Source: Fremontodendron californicum (lineage: Eukaryota; Streptophyta; Magnoliopsida; Malvales; Malvaceae). Taken from it: 64,000 nucleotides of DNA. Location: positions 42,883,645-42,947,644 of the forward strand of contig JAULJL010000001.1 in assembly GCA_030761205.1 (NCBI GenBank), written 5' to 3'. The position numbers and the translations under genes were made by a program. Shown one piece after another: positions 36,315 through 48,068 of this stretch (position 1 is the stretch's first letter; every line of letters begins with the position of its first letter). Under the pieces are notes generated by a model that had not been told where the DNA came from, made no database searches, and worked only from the letters and a program-made list of their open reading frames with translations.

Positions 36315-37460
36315 CTTCCTCCTTTCATTCGGATGTAGGTAATGTCGTTAGCAGTGAATGCATGTTCTAACACATCAAGAACATCATTCCAACTTGAGAA
36401 AACCAGAACTTTAGCTTTTGGGTCAGCTGACTTAATCCGCAAGATCCTTCTTGTAACAGCTTCAATCTGTATATCATTAACAAGAAGTTTACCATAATAG
36501 TCATCTAGATGTCCTGATGTGCATTATCAGTATATATGATCATTATCGGTATATATGATCATTTTAAAGAGGTGATCTTGAATGGTAAAAGCAGATTCAT
36601 TAGGTACTAACTTCCTAGATTAAGCATATAAGAGAATTAAAAGTTTGAGTTTGCATGAGTAGATTCATTCAAACAGATGCCTAACAAAAACAGACATAGA
36701 CACACGCATGCAGAGAAACAAGATGGCAGCCAAACAGGACAAGCAGACTTAAGTCTATCCACTGGACAAGGTTAATTGACTGGTATGACTGAGAAACAAG
36801 GATTTAGGCAGCTCTGTCTGATGCATCCCCCCGCAGTGACTCCATACAAATTGCACAGATAAAATAGAAATGAAAGGAAAAAAAAAAAAAAAAGAGGGAG
36901 GGGGGGAGGGAGGGGTTGGGGTTGAAAGCACAGAATTATACTATTACAGAAAATACAGCAACCAAGATGGTGGGATAACAAAAAATGTAACATATGAAAA
37001 GAATTGGAAAATATGCATTTGCATGTGAAGTCTTAATAGGTACAAAAACCAAATAGATAAATAACATGAATACTGCATGAAATGTGTTTTATGGAATTAT
37101 ATTTAGTCAGCTGTGGTGGCCTTTGCATCAATTGAGGTACTATGCACTAAAAAACACTTGCTTGAGCAAAGCAAGGTGTGGACTAAAATAAACAAAAAAA
37201 CTAGCAGGAGTATCAAATATAAGTATTCCATGCAATTTATTCTACCATGAAAGAAGTAGCAAAAAGAACACTCGGAAGTGCACCTTCGTTCCATAGGAAC
37301 CTTGAACAGTCAAAGATGCTTCACAACTATCACCACCTTGAAATGTGTGAAGGATAGCAGAGTTAGGTGAAATTTGCCTATCATCTGCTAAAGCAATATT
37401 TCCAACATCTGTGTGCTGTCTACATGTTGGGCACATTACCCATTTATTTTGAGACTTATT
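36315..37460 (-). pseudogene. Captured fragment of a SHPRH-like RING/SNF2 gene
   Basis: Two exons lie antisense to the assumed element direction: about 37284-37460 and 36315-36466. They are joined by an intron of 817 bp (36467-37283) with good GT and AG borders and matching phase. The first encodes the end of a RING finger (KWVMCPTCRQHTD, then GSYGTK). The second encodes IEAVTRRILRIKSADPKAK, VLVFSSWNDVLDVLEHAF and YIRMKGGR, the start of an SNF2-type C-terminal helicase domain. This order, RING then helicase C, is that of plant SHPRH-like E3 ligases. Both exons are open, and the intron is retained, so genomic DNA rather than a processed transcript was captured. The rest of the gene, normally well over 1000 codons, is absent. 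Confidence 0.8.
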
Positions 37461-38885
37461 TTGACCAATTCTGTCTCTACTTTTTAACAGGTTTTGGACA
37501 ATTTCATTTCACGATAGCTATATAGGAAATGTTTAAGCCATTACCATGCTTCTTCATGTCTTTGAGTGATATAAAGAATCCCAAATATAAATATGCATCT
37601 CTTATTTGGCAAGCTAGCTGTATTTGTTTTAATAAAGGATAAGGATAGCAAAACGACCTCAAATTGGTTCAAAATTTATAAATAGGATAAGGATAGCATC
37701 CGTATGTGTCTTTAGTACTTCATAGATATATAAATAGGTGACTGTACATGACATTTAGAGGTTAATACTTCTTATTGTGATGAAATTGAGTGATAATTGC
37801 ATTTGAAGATCGTGGTTTATTCATGTAAGTTATGACAGTAATGTTGCTATTGGCTTCAATTTCCTTAAATAAAAAAAAAAAAATTTGTGCTCGAGGAAAG
37901 TAAAGACTAAGGAACCCTTTTGTGTTTTGGCTGTGATCGTAGATCAGAAATCATGTGTTGGATTATCCTAGCATACTCTTACAACTTCAGCAGAACATAA
38001 GTCATTGTTGAATTATCCTAGCATATTGGAAGAAATTTAAGTCGTATTATCTCATATTTATTAAATTTTAAATTATTTCATTTATTATCAGTTGACTTTA
38101 AATTAGATGTTTAATAAGATGAATATAAACTTTTTTAAATTAGATGTTTAAATCATAGAATAGGGATAGGAAAAAAAATCTAGCCTAATTCTCACATAGC
38201 TTCTCTCATCGACCTTTAAATCGTTACATCCGTGCTGACTTGGACTAGACCAGTCCACTTCAATTTTGGGCTTGGACCTTGGAGATGTTGCGAGGTTTGC
38301 CATAGGGATAGAGGTGTTTGGTCGGTTGGAATGTCCTTTTCATTTTTCTTGTAGGTTGCTAATTTCCAGCAAATGGAAACAGACAGTATATACAACGTTG
38401 TTATTTCTTACTTGTGTGCTTGAAAATAGCTGTCAGGTAACAACTAGCAAGGAATATTATATACCCCAGCTTCATAGAACTATAAATGCTAGCTACGGAT
38501 CAATATTTGCTTACAAACCAGAATTTATTTAAGACAATATATCCATTTGATGAGGTTCAGATGTTAGTCTGATGGATAACTAATAGTATTTTTCTATGTT
38601 GTTCCGACAGTTCATTTTTTTTGAAGTATTCATAGAAAAAATTGAACAAACTCGTATCAAACACATATCCGTATACGATACTCACATCCGAGTAACATAA
38701 GTAATTTTAGCAGAGGTGCTGTGATCCATTGGTCAACATTCAATGAAAGAAGCTCTCTGTCAGTTGAATTATAAACATATACTTTTGAGCTTTATGCAAA
38801 TTAAGTTACTATTTTTATTTAATTATATTTTTACCTTTTGAGCTTAATTCAATAAATATATATTGACATAACATATACTTTTTAG

Positions 38886-39067
38886 GTACCTGATGCTGGT
38901 AGTGCTCCAAATTTGTCACCAATAATAAGGTCTTCAACTTCTAGTCATCAAGTTAATGAAAATGAAGACGGTAAACTACTTGATTATTTTATTCTTCTAT
39001 GTTGACTTCATTACTTAATTGCTGCACATTGGTTAATATTTGTCAATTTTATGCAGATGTTGCTTGA
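38886..39067 (+). other. Possible last two exons of the CACTA element's original gene
   Basis: An exon-like stretch 38886-38970 (after TTTTTTAG, before GTAAAC) encodes a Ser/Pro/Asn-rich piece containing GSAPNLSPIIRSS and VNENED. It joins in phase to 39057-39067, after ATGCAG, where a stop follows three codons. No known domain is seen. The position just inside the 3' array suggests the tail of an element-encoded gene whose middle was lost. Confidence 0.35.
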
Positions 39068-39419
39068 TAGGAATATTCATGAGATTTGGATTACTTATTT
39101 CACTGTATTATGACTTTAGCTTGCGACTTCTATTTAGCTTGTAAAACTTATATAATTAAGACAATTTATTTGTAATTTTATTTTTAATATTATGAAATAT
39201 TTTGTACTTTCTTATAATGGTTTTTGTACTTTCTTATAATGGATTTCTTATCTTGGATTAAATTATAAATATATCAATATTAGTAATTGAAAATATGAAA
39301 AAAAATTATTTTTATTGACCTCTATACTGACAGTTCATATAACAACAAAAAATGTATAGTATACTGATCGAGTAAACCGTCAGTTAATTTACGACAAACG
39401 GTCGCTATAGGTTAATTGT

Positions 39420-40075
39420 ATATTTTACATTTTAATCTATACCGACGGACACAAAAAAAAACCGTCGGTATACGTATATCAATGGTATCTATACCGACAG
39501 AAACAGAATCCGTCAGTATAGATACGGTATCTATACCGACGGTTACAAAAGCCGTCGGTATATATGCGATATCTATACCGACGGATTTTATATCCGTCGG
39601 TATAGATTCGACATCTATACTGACGGATTTTTTATCCGTCGGTATAGATACCGTATCTATACTGACGGATTCTGTATCCGTCGGTATAGATACCGTATCT
39701 ATACTGACGGATTCTGTTTCTGTCGGTATAGATGCGATATCTATACCGACGGATACAATATCCGTCAGCATAGATGTCGCATCTATACCGACGGATACGA
39801 AATCCGTCGGTATAGGTAAGGTGTAAAAGGGGCTACCCCAACATAGGCTATACCGACGGTAGTGACATTAGTGACGCATAAAACCGTCGGTATAGGCTAT
39901 ACATCCTATTCCGACGGTCACCACTTCCGTCGGTATAGGTCTATACCGACGAGGGTTTTACCGTCGCTTAATTTTTTGTCGGAATAGTCATTTTGACCGT
40001 CGGTATAGGGTTTTAGGACTTTTAGCGACGGATTTTGAGGATTTACTGACGCTTTTTGAACCGTCACTATATGAC
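39420..40075. repeat. 3' subterminal hairpin array of the CACTA element
   Basis: About 20 copies of TATACCGACGG or TATACTGACGG alternate with their reverse complements. Most adjacent pairs form short hairpins, and many units repeat every 60 bp or so (CGGAT..ATCCG flanked by CTATA..TATAG). Open frames made of repeated SIPTD / VGID words on both strands are by-products of the repeat and are not called as genes. Confidence 0.9.
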
Positions 40076-40093
40076 AATTTGTTTGTAGTGATC

Positions 40094-42016
40094 AGTCATA
40101 CCATTTGCCTCAGGGCAGATCAAATTAAGTATTGCATGTCCTTTCTGGACTAACCATCTAATAAAGGATTTAATTATAAAATTAGGTTGCATACCGGCCC
40201 CAACACGTAATTAAATGGAATTACATTGAATTTTTAAACCATCTTTTTTTATTAATTATTACTTTAATTAAGATGTTTTTATAATTTCACTTGCAACATA
40301 ATATCATCACACACACAAAAAATGCATGAACTTAATTGTTAGTTCTACTAATAAGTAATGAATTTTACAAATTGATATTTTTCCTTTTGTAAAAAAAGTT
40401 AATTACTACTAGTATTATTAGCCTTGAAGGTAGCCTGTAGCCACATGAAATTTAAATAAAAAGTAAAGTGAAGGTTCAAATTTCAAAATCTTTCATAAAG
40501 ATTTTATCATTCTCTATAAGGATTCAATCTCTCATTCATTTATGAAAGAAGATTCTATATATATTTTCTTAAGGACAAAAAGAGTTGTTGTCAAGTCCTT
40601 TTTATCAAGTGGGCAGCAGTCTCAATTCAATTTTCGTTTCTATTATTTTCCTTAAAAGAGGAGACTGTAGCTATTCCACACATCTCGATGTTGCTCTACC
40701 ATCCTCTCTTGTATACACAAAAACGATACTCTCATAATAGAAAATCGAACAATTTAACCAAGTTGTTGCCTTCGAGGTAAAGGGGAAAAAAAAAAAATCA
40801 CAAAAAGAAACCAGCTCTGGGTTTCCAATTGTACATTAATCCAGGTTTAGCAAAGACCCAGCATCCTAAAGAGAAAGGTCATGCAATAAATCAAATGCAA
40901 ATTAACCACTTGGCATCTTCAACTTAAAATCGTAAATAACATTTCATAATCGTAGAATTCGGATTTAACCCACTTGATTTTATTTTTAAAATGTGACATT
41001 TAATAAATTTAAAATTCAAATTTTAACATTAACAATTTCACGATCAAATCATAATTTGACTATCGAATTATGATTCATATTTTATTATGAGTGGATGAGA
41101 AATGGCAATAGCTCCTTTTACCTTTTTCCTTTTTCTTAAGACCATTTGTGCGATTCCTCCAAACTTACAATTATTTTATGTTGGAGATGAGGCATGCAAA
41201 AGGTTCATCACCATTCACCATACCACAAAAGTCATCCCAACAATGCGATTAGACCTAACAATCGATGACACATCACAATCTGTTCATATTCATTGTAACG
41301 AGCTGATAGTTATGGATGTCAAAAAACCCTACTCCAAGTCCCAAATATTTGGTTTTTGTGGCCTTGCACAGTGCACACCTTTCATCTGTCAATTTCTCAA
41401 TCAAAATTGTGATCGACCCATAGCCTTTTATTATATTGTAGTATTCTCAATCCTCTCCATTATTGAAATATTGAAAATTCAAATCTGAAACAGAAGAAAT
41501 AAATCATCAACTTGTAATTAGCTAATGAAGCTATTATATATATATATATATATAGGGGTTAGGCATTGCCAAACTTAATTAACTAGGTTTTATTAATTCC
41601 TTTTAAGTACTGCAAAACTTACTTGACCAGGACTCTTTGGCTTTCATGTATTATATAATATGTTCTTTCAGATCTCATTGGTTTAATCTAGATTTGGTTT
41701 GTATTAAATATTAATGATATCTTATTATATATTATTATTATTTTATGATCATAATAAATTATTTATCTAGGGTTTGATAACCAACAACAATGCTAGTACA
41801 GTACTACTCAATTACAACAATTTTTCCTTAGATTTTATTGGTTTCATGTGTAAGAATAAGGGCTCTCTTCTTATAACAAAGAATAAATATTATATGCTAA
41901 TCATTTCTACATAGATGTGCTCAGAAAACCCAAAGCAATCCCATTTATTTATCTGTGTGATCAGTTTAGTGGGTACAAACTGCTGGCGGAGTACTTGGTG
42001 GTTTGAGAATGTTATG

Positions 42017-42089
<73 letters not shown>

Positions 42090-42818
42090 GTGTTTCAAGC
42101 AAGTGGGAAATTATTATTATTATTATTTTTGTATATCAATCTTGACCATGACCAATTTGACTGTTCAATCAACATACCAAAATATATAGACTCAAAAGAG
42201 TTGCAGTGTACGTACTTCTGAAAAAATTTATAATGTAAGCGAAAATCATTTGGAATTGCTGCAATTTTTTGGTGCATGAAATGGCCCACCGATGAACTGG
42301 AAGGAGTATATTGGGGTTTTTTTTTTTTAGCTGCTGGCTTGCACCACTGACCACCCAAATTAACTGTAATTTTTGTTATTTCTGCTACTGCTAGCAGCCA
42401 GCAGCCAGCAGCCAGCACGTGCAATTAATGTATTTGTAGGATTTATTTTTATTATATGCTACTATAGTATTTTCATTTTTCTTTGGTTGGTTATAACCAT
42501 TCAAATAATATGTTATTAATGGGAATGAAAAAAAGAAAAGAAAAAGGAAAAACCCATTTCTGTGACAAAAGCATGAACATAATTATGCCAAACTATGTAA
42601 TAATGTCGAGAGAGAAAATATTCCATAAAACGAATCTATCAAGTATAATCTATAGCTATCAATTTGGTGGCTCCCTCTTGAGACGGCCATGACTTAATTT
42701 AATTTTTTTTATTCCTTCTAGCTAGATTTCTGATCCTCTTATTTTAATTTCAATTTGATAAATAAAATAATAGTTTTAGTATTTATTATTTTATACAATT
42801 AAAATAATTTAAAATATA
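40094..42818. other. Gene-free spacer with microsatellites
   Basis: No supported gene is present. A 128-codon frame at 41102-41488 (+) has no domain, no context and no splice support. A (TA) run lies at about 41534-41553, a longer one is listed separately, and AGCAGCC repeats lie at 42393-42417. Confidence 0.45.
42019..42087. repeat. (TA)n microsatellite, about 34 units
   Basis: An uninterrupted TA run. Frames that read IYIYIY through it are artefacts. Confidence 0.95.
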
Positions 42819-42823
42819 TTGTC

Positions 42824-43252
42824 TGTTAAATTGTCCAATACCAGCCCAAAGAAAAAATAAAAGCCTAACAATGTGTGGTTGCAATTGTGTGGTTTAATGT
42901 GTGGTTGTAGTTGTGTGATTTAAATGTGTGGTTGTAGTTGTGTGGTTGTAGTTGTGTGATTTAAATGTGTGGTTGTTATTAAACAACAATTGGTGGTTGT
43001 AATTTATTTAGATTTTATATTTGTGTGGCTTGTGTTTGTCTTGGTATTGTATAAATACCCCCTCCCTTGCATTTGTAAATCATCAAGTAGTAAGCTTCAA
43101 TAAGCAATAAAAGTTCTAAGTTTTCCTAAGGAGTTCTTCTCTAAAGAGTGTAGTCTAGAGTGAAGTGTGAGCATTTGTGAGTTTTCCTAAAATCTAAACT
43201 TTTTTCTTTGAGTGGTAAAATTAGAGTTATCTACTCTAAGTTTTTCTCAACA
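42824..43252 (+). repeat. 5' LTR of Copia element 2
   Basis: It starts TGTTAAATTGTCC and ends CTCAACA. TATAAATA at 43050-43057 and AATAAA at 43106-43111 mark a probable promoter and poly(A) signal. A short minisatellite of TGTGTGGTTGTAGT units lies at about 42870-42975. Confidence 0.95.
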
Positions 43253-43254
43253 AT

Positions 43255-43266
43255 TGGTATCAGAGC
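43255..43266 (+). other. Primer binding site of Copia element 2
   Basis: TGGTATCAGAGC starts two bases after the 5' LTR and matches the initiator-methionine tRNA type primer site. Confidence 0.9.
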
Positions 43267-43521
43267 AAGGTTGTGAGTTACTACCATAGTTACTATTCAC
43301 ACGTGTCACTATATACTTTTATAGTAATTGTTAACATATACGAGATTTATTCAAGTATATGGTATACGATACTATTCACGTATACGGTACTGTTCACGGT
43401 GAAATAGTTATTCAGGTACTATTTTTGGTTTGAGCGTTCTTGAGTCGTGAGGAGTTTGTACTCTACAAGTTTGTGTCTCAAAATCAAGCTTGTTCGGTAT
43501 TGTTAGAGTCTTGCCGACACG

Positions 43522-46500
43522 ATGGGTGATCTTCAAGTAGTTGGAGGAATCAAGAAGCTCAATCACAAAAATTACAACACGTGGAAGACGTGTATGATGT
43601 CTTACCTACAAGGTCAAGACCTTTGGGAAGTCGTTGGTGGTAGTGAAGTTACGAAGCCCGAGCAAGAAGATGCTCAAGGAACCTTGCGCAAATGGAAGAT
43701 TAAAGTGGGTAAAGTCATGTTTGCCCTTAAGACCATAGTTGAAGAAGAAATGTTAGAACACATACAAAAGCTAGAAACGCCAAAAGAAGCGTGGGATACT
43801 TTAGATGCACTCTTTTCGAGAAAGAATGACACAAGACTTCAACTTCTTGAGAATGAATTGTTATCAGTTGCACAACGAGATATATCGATTGCTCAATACT
43901 TTCACAAGGTAAAAACGTTATGCCGTGAAATTTCTGATTTAGATCCTACAGCTGCTATTGGAGATACCAGGGTAAAAAAAATAATTATCCATGGTTTGAG
44001 GCCCGAATATCGCAGCTTCGTTGCCGCTATACAAGGATGGCCAACTCAACCATCACTTGTAGAGTTTGAAAATTTGCTTGTTGGTCAAGAATCTATGGCC
44101 AAGCAAATGGGAGGGGTCTCGTTGAAAAGTGAAGAGGAAGCACTCTACACCAACAAAAGCAAAGGCAAATTCAAACAGCACGTCGGTGGTGGATCTAAAA
44201 AGTATGGTGACAAGACAAAAAGTCATCAAGGAGAAGGGAGCTCTCGTCCAGGGGGAGCTTCAAAGAATCGTAGTAACAATAAAAGATTTGAAGGTAACTG
44301 TTACAACTGTGACAAGAAAGGTCACATGGCAAAAGATTGTTGGTTTAACAAAAGGCCCGCTGAGAGCAATGCTGCTACTTCTAGTACAAAGGAGAAAAGC
44401 GAAGATGATTGGGACGCTGAAGCATTTTTTGCTATGGAAGAGGAAGAGTTAGCTCTCACAGTAACAACGGCTGACCGAATTGACTATAAGAATGACTGGA
44501 TTGTCGATTCAGGTTGCTCAAATCACATGACAGGCGATAAACAGAAGTTGCAGAACCTGTCAGAATACAAGGGAAATCGTATTGTTGTGACAGCTGATAA
44601 TTCAAGATTACCGATTACTCACATCGGTAAGACGGTAGTAGCACCTCGATATAGTCATAATCAGGTACCACTACAAGATGTTTACCATGTCCAAGGCATG
44701 AAGAAAAATTTGCTTTCAGTGGCACAATTAACATCGTCAGGTCACCATATTCTGTTTGGTCCAAGAGATGTGAAGGTATATCGTGATCTCAAAATCTCAG
44801 GACAGCCGATGATGGAAGGACGACGTCTGGAGTCAGTCTACGTGATGTCAGCAGAGTCAGCATATGTAGACAAGACAAGAAGGAGCGATACAGCAGATTT
44901 ATGGCACATGCGGTTAGGTCATGTTAGTTATTCCAAGCTAAGTATGATGATGAAGAAGTCGATGCTTAAGGGACTTCCTTAGCTTGACATAAGAACAGAC
45001 ACAGTTTGTGCAGGATGCCAATATGGTAAAGCACACCAATTGCCATACGAGGAGTCAAAGTTTAAAGCAAAAGAACCATTAGAGTTAGTTCACTCTGATG
45101 TATTTGGGCCCGTTAAGCAACCATCAATTAGTGGAATGCGGTACATGGTGACGTTTATTGATGATTTCTCCAGGTATGTGTGGGTTTTCTTTATGAAAGA
45201 AAAGTCTGACACTTTCTCAAAGTTTAAAGAGTTCAAAGAGATAGTTGAAGGAGAAGTGGGAAAGAAGATATGTTGCTTGCGCACAGACAATGGAGGAGAA
45301 TATAGCTCAGGCGAATTCTCTCAATACCTACGAGAATGCAATATACGTCATCAGTATACTTGTGTCAATACACCACAACAGAATGGTGTAGCAGAGAGAA
45401 AGAATCGGCATCTTGCAGAAATTTGTCGGAGTATGCTGCAAGCAAAGAATGTACCCGGAAGATTTTGGGCCGAAGCTATGAGAACCGCAGCCCATGTGAT
45501 CAACAAACTTCCTTAACCAAGGTTAGAGTTTGTTTCACCCTTTGAGAAATTGTGGAAAATGAAACCTTCAGTCAGCTACTTTCGAGTATTTGGTTGTGTA
45601 TGTTATGTATTTGTTCCTGATCATTTACGTAGCAAGTTTGATAAGAAAGCAACTAGGTGTATCTTTGTGGGATACGACAACCAAAGGAAAGGGTGGAAAT
45701 GTTGTGATCCTACGAGTGGAAGATGTTACACTTCACGCAATATGGTATTCGATGAAGCATCTTCTTGGTGGTCCTCAGAAAAGGAGGTGTTGTCAGATTG
45801 AAAAGAATTTGAAGACATGCTACAACAGAAAATGGGAGAGTATATTGTCCAACTTCAATCAACTTCAGACGAAGTAGAAGATCTATGTGATGATGACGAT
45901 GACGAGCAAGTGTTAGTCCAGAGTCCTTGGCAAACTGGTGTGTATCAACCAGATGTTAGATCGAGTGAAGTGGAAGAACCATCTCCACAATCACAAATCC
46001 GAAGGACAACAAGAGCACGGAAGCCAAATCCCAAATATGCTAATGCAGCCATAGTGGAAGAACCAATTGCAACAGAACCTGAGACGTTTGAAGAAGCATC
46101 ACAGAGTTCTGAGTGGATTATGGCTATGAAAGAAGAGATCACTGCGCTTGAGCAGAATCAGACTTGGGATCTAGTGCCAAAACCAAGAGATGTGAAACCC
46201 ATATCCTGCAAGTGGGTTTACAAGATAAAACATCGTCCAGATGGGTCGATCGAAAGGTACAAGGCACGGTTGGTGGCTCGTGGTTTCTCTCAGAAGTATG
46301 AGCTAGACTATGATGAAACGTTTAGTCCGGTGGCAAGACTTACAACCGTACGAGTCCTACTTGCCCTTGCAGCCAACAAAGACTGGAACTTGTGGCAGAT
46401 GGATGTGAAGAATGCATTCCTTCATGGAGAGCTAGATCGGGAAATCTACATGATTCAACCATTGGGATTTCAAAACCAAAATCATCCTGAGCATGTGTGT

Positions 46501-47628
46501 AAGCTGCGAAAGGCACTTTACGGATTGAAACAAGCACCTAGAGCATGGTATGGTAAGATAACTGAATTTTTAACTCATAGTGGTTATTCAGTGACACCTG
46601 CAGATTCCAGCTTGTTTGTCAAAGCTAATGGAGGAAAGCTAGCTATCGTATTGATATATGTGGATGATTTAATCATAACTGGTGATTATGAGGCAGAAAT
46701 TCTTCAAACCAAGGAGAATTTATCAGTTCGTTTCCAAATTAAAGAACTTGGACAACTCAAGCACTTTCTTGGTCTAGAGGTTGATCATATACAAGAAGGA
46801 ATATTTCTCTGTCAAAAAAATATTCTAAAGATTTGCTAAAAAGGTTTGGAATGCTCGAGAGCAAGCCAATTTCAACACCGATGGAACCAAATGGCAAGAT
46901 GTGTGCACTTGAAGGCAAAGACTTGGAAGATGCAACTATGTATCGACAATTGGTAGGTAGCCTGATCTACTTAACCTTGACTCGACCTGACATTTCTTAT
47001 ACAGTTGGTGTGATGAGTCGGTATATGCAAAATCCGAAGAAGCCTCATTTAGAAGCAGTTCGACGAATACTGAGATATGTGAAAAATACAATAGATTATG
47101 GTCTTTTGTACAAGAAAGGTGAAGACTGTAAGTTAGTTGGTTATTGTGATGCTGACTATGCAGGAGATCATGACACCAGGAGATCAACAACTGGATACAT
47201 GTTTAAACTTGGTTCTGGAACAATTTCTTGGTGCAGTAAGAGACAACCAACGGTATCATTGTCAACTACCGAAGCTGAGTATCGAGCAGCAGCAATGGCA
47301 GCTCAAGAGTGTACGTGGCTGATACAACTAATGAGTGATCTACATCAACCAGTAGATTATGCAGTTTCGTTGTACTGCGACAACCAGTCAGCAATTCGTT
47401 TGGCAGAAAATCCAGTCTTTCACGCAAGAACCAAACATATAGAAAGTGCATTATCACTTTATCAGAGAAAAGGTTCTACAAGAAGAGATTGAGATGAAGC
47501 AGATCAAGACAGATGATCAAATGGCAGATTTATTCACAAAAGATTTGAGTATCAACAAATTTGAAATGTTTCGTCGTCAACTCAACATGGTGCAAAGAGG
47601 AAGAGCTGGTATTGAGGGGGAGTGTTAA
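43522..47628 (+). pseudogene. Copia gag-pol polyprotein with three stops and two frameshifts
   Basis: The frame opens at ATG 43522. Gag (LNHKNYNTWKTCMMSYL; UBN2 type) is followed by a CCHC knuckle (CYNCDKKGHMAKDC, about 44302), protease DSGCSNHMT (about 44508), integrase (HSDVFGPV; RTDNGGEYSSGEF; TPQQNGVAERKN), reverse transcriptase (QMDVKNAFLHGELDREIYM; YVDDL about 46657) and RNase H (YCDADYAGDHDTRRSTTGY; SLSTTEAEYRAA). In-frame stops are TAG 44980-44982, TAA 45514-45516 and TGA 45799-45801. The frame then shifts near the A-run at 46813-46820 and again near 47438-47445. The final stop lies in the first bases of the 3' LTR. All domains remain recognisable, but no full polyprotein can be made. 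Confidence 0.93.
47610..47622 (+). other. Polypurine tract of Copia element 2
   Basis: The stretch TATTGAGGGGGAG directly precedes the 3' LTR at 47623; its last nine bases are pure purine. Confidence 0.8.
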
Positions 47629-48063
47629 ATTGTCCAATACCAGCCCAAGGAAAAAATAAAAGCCTAACAATGTGTGGTTGCAATTGTGTGGTTTAATGTG
47701 TGGTTGTAGTTGTGTGATTTAAATGTGTGGTTGTAGTTGTGTGGTTTAATGTGTGGTTGTAGTTGTGTGATTTAAATGTGTGGTTGTTATTAAACAACAA
47801 TTGGTGGTTGTAATTTATTTAGATTTTATATTTGTGTGGCTTGTGTTTGTCTTGGTATTGTATAAATACCCCCTCCCTTGCATTTGTAAATCATCAAGTA
47901 GTAAGCTTCAATAAGCAATAAAAGTTCTAAGTTTTCCTAAGGAGTTCTTCTCTAAAGAGTGTAGTCTAGAGTGAAGTGTGAGCATTTGTGAGTTTTCCTA
48001 AAATCTAAACTTTTTCCTTTGAGTGGTAAAATTAGAGTTATCTACTCTAAGTTTTTCTCAACA
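47623..48063 (+). repeat. 3' LTR of Copia element 2
   Basis: 441 bp. It is identical to the 5' LTR except for about two substitutions and an extra 12 bp in the minisatellite. Confidence 0.95.
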
Positions 48064-48068
48064 TTGTC

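Larger units (their letters stand above)
34231..40090. mobile_element. Non-autonomous CACTA (En/Spm) transposon with captured host DNA
   Basis: The element is 5860 bp. It begins CACTACAAACAAATTG at 34231 and ends with the inverse, CAATTTGTTTGTAGTG, at 40090. The terminal inverted repeat extends imperfectly to about 30 bp. It is flanked by the perfect 3-bp target duplication ATC (34228-34230 and 40091-40093), as expected for CACTA elements. Both ends carry long subterminal arrays of TATACCGACGG in both orientations (34256-34795 and 39420-40075), the expected type of binding site for a CACTA TnpA-like protein. I find no transposase frame. The interior holds a 144-bp-period tandem repeat, short exon-like pieces and an antisense fragment of a SHPRH-like host gene. 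The element can therefore move only with help in trans. Confidence 0.93.
42824..48063 (+). mobile_element. Copia LTR retrotransposon 2, young but internally broken
   Basis: The element is 5240 bp, with a 5' LTR at 42824-43252 (429 bp) and a 3' LTR at 47623-48063 (441 bp), both TG...CA. It is flanked by the perfect target duplication TTGTC (42819-42823 and 48064-48068). A methionyl-tRNA type primer site follows the 5' LTR, and a G-rich purine tract precedes the 3' LTR. I counted two substitutions between the LTRs, plus one 12-bp indel in a TGTGTGGTTGTAGT-type minisatellite. Domain order is that of Ty1/Copia. The internal frame is disrupted five times, which the LTR similarity would not predict. 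It is a different family from the Copia element at 11073. Confidence 0.96.

Noticed and set aside
39412..39826. Long overlapping frames on both strands with repeated SIPTD/VGID words
   Set aside because: They are translations of the CACTA hairpin array, whose near-palindromic units keep both strands open. No domain is present.
34256..40075. CRISPR-like array of regularly spaced repeats
   Set aside because: The repeats are subterminal repeats of a plant CACTA transposon with defined ends and target duplication. There are no unique spacers of constant length and no cas genes.
41102..41488. 128-codon frame on the + strand
   Set aside because: No recognisable domain, no repeats of family motifs and no supporting context. 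Likely chance in AT-rich DNA.
41890..42221. Frames reading IYIYIY
   Set aside because: Artefacts of the (TA)n microsatellite.
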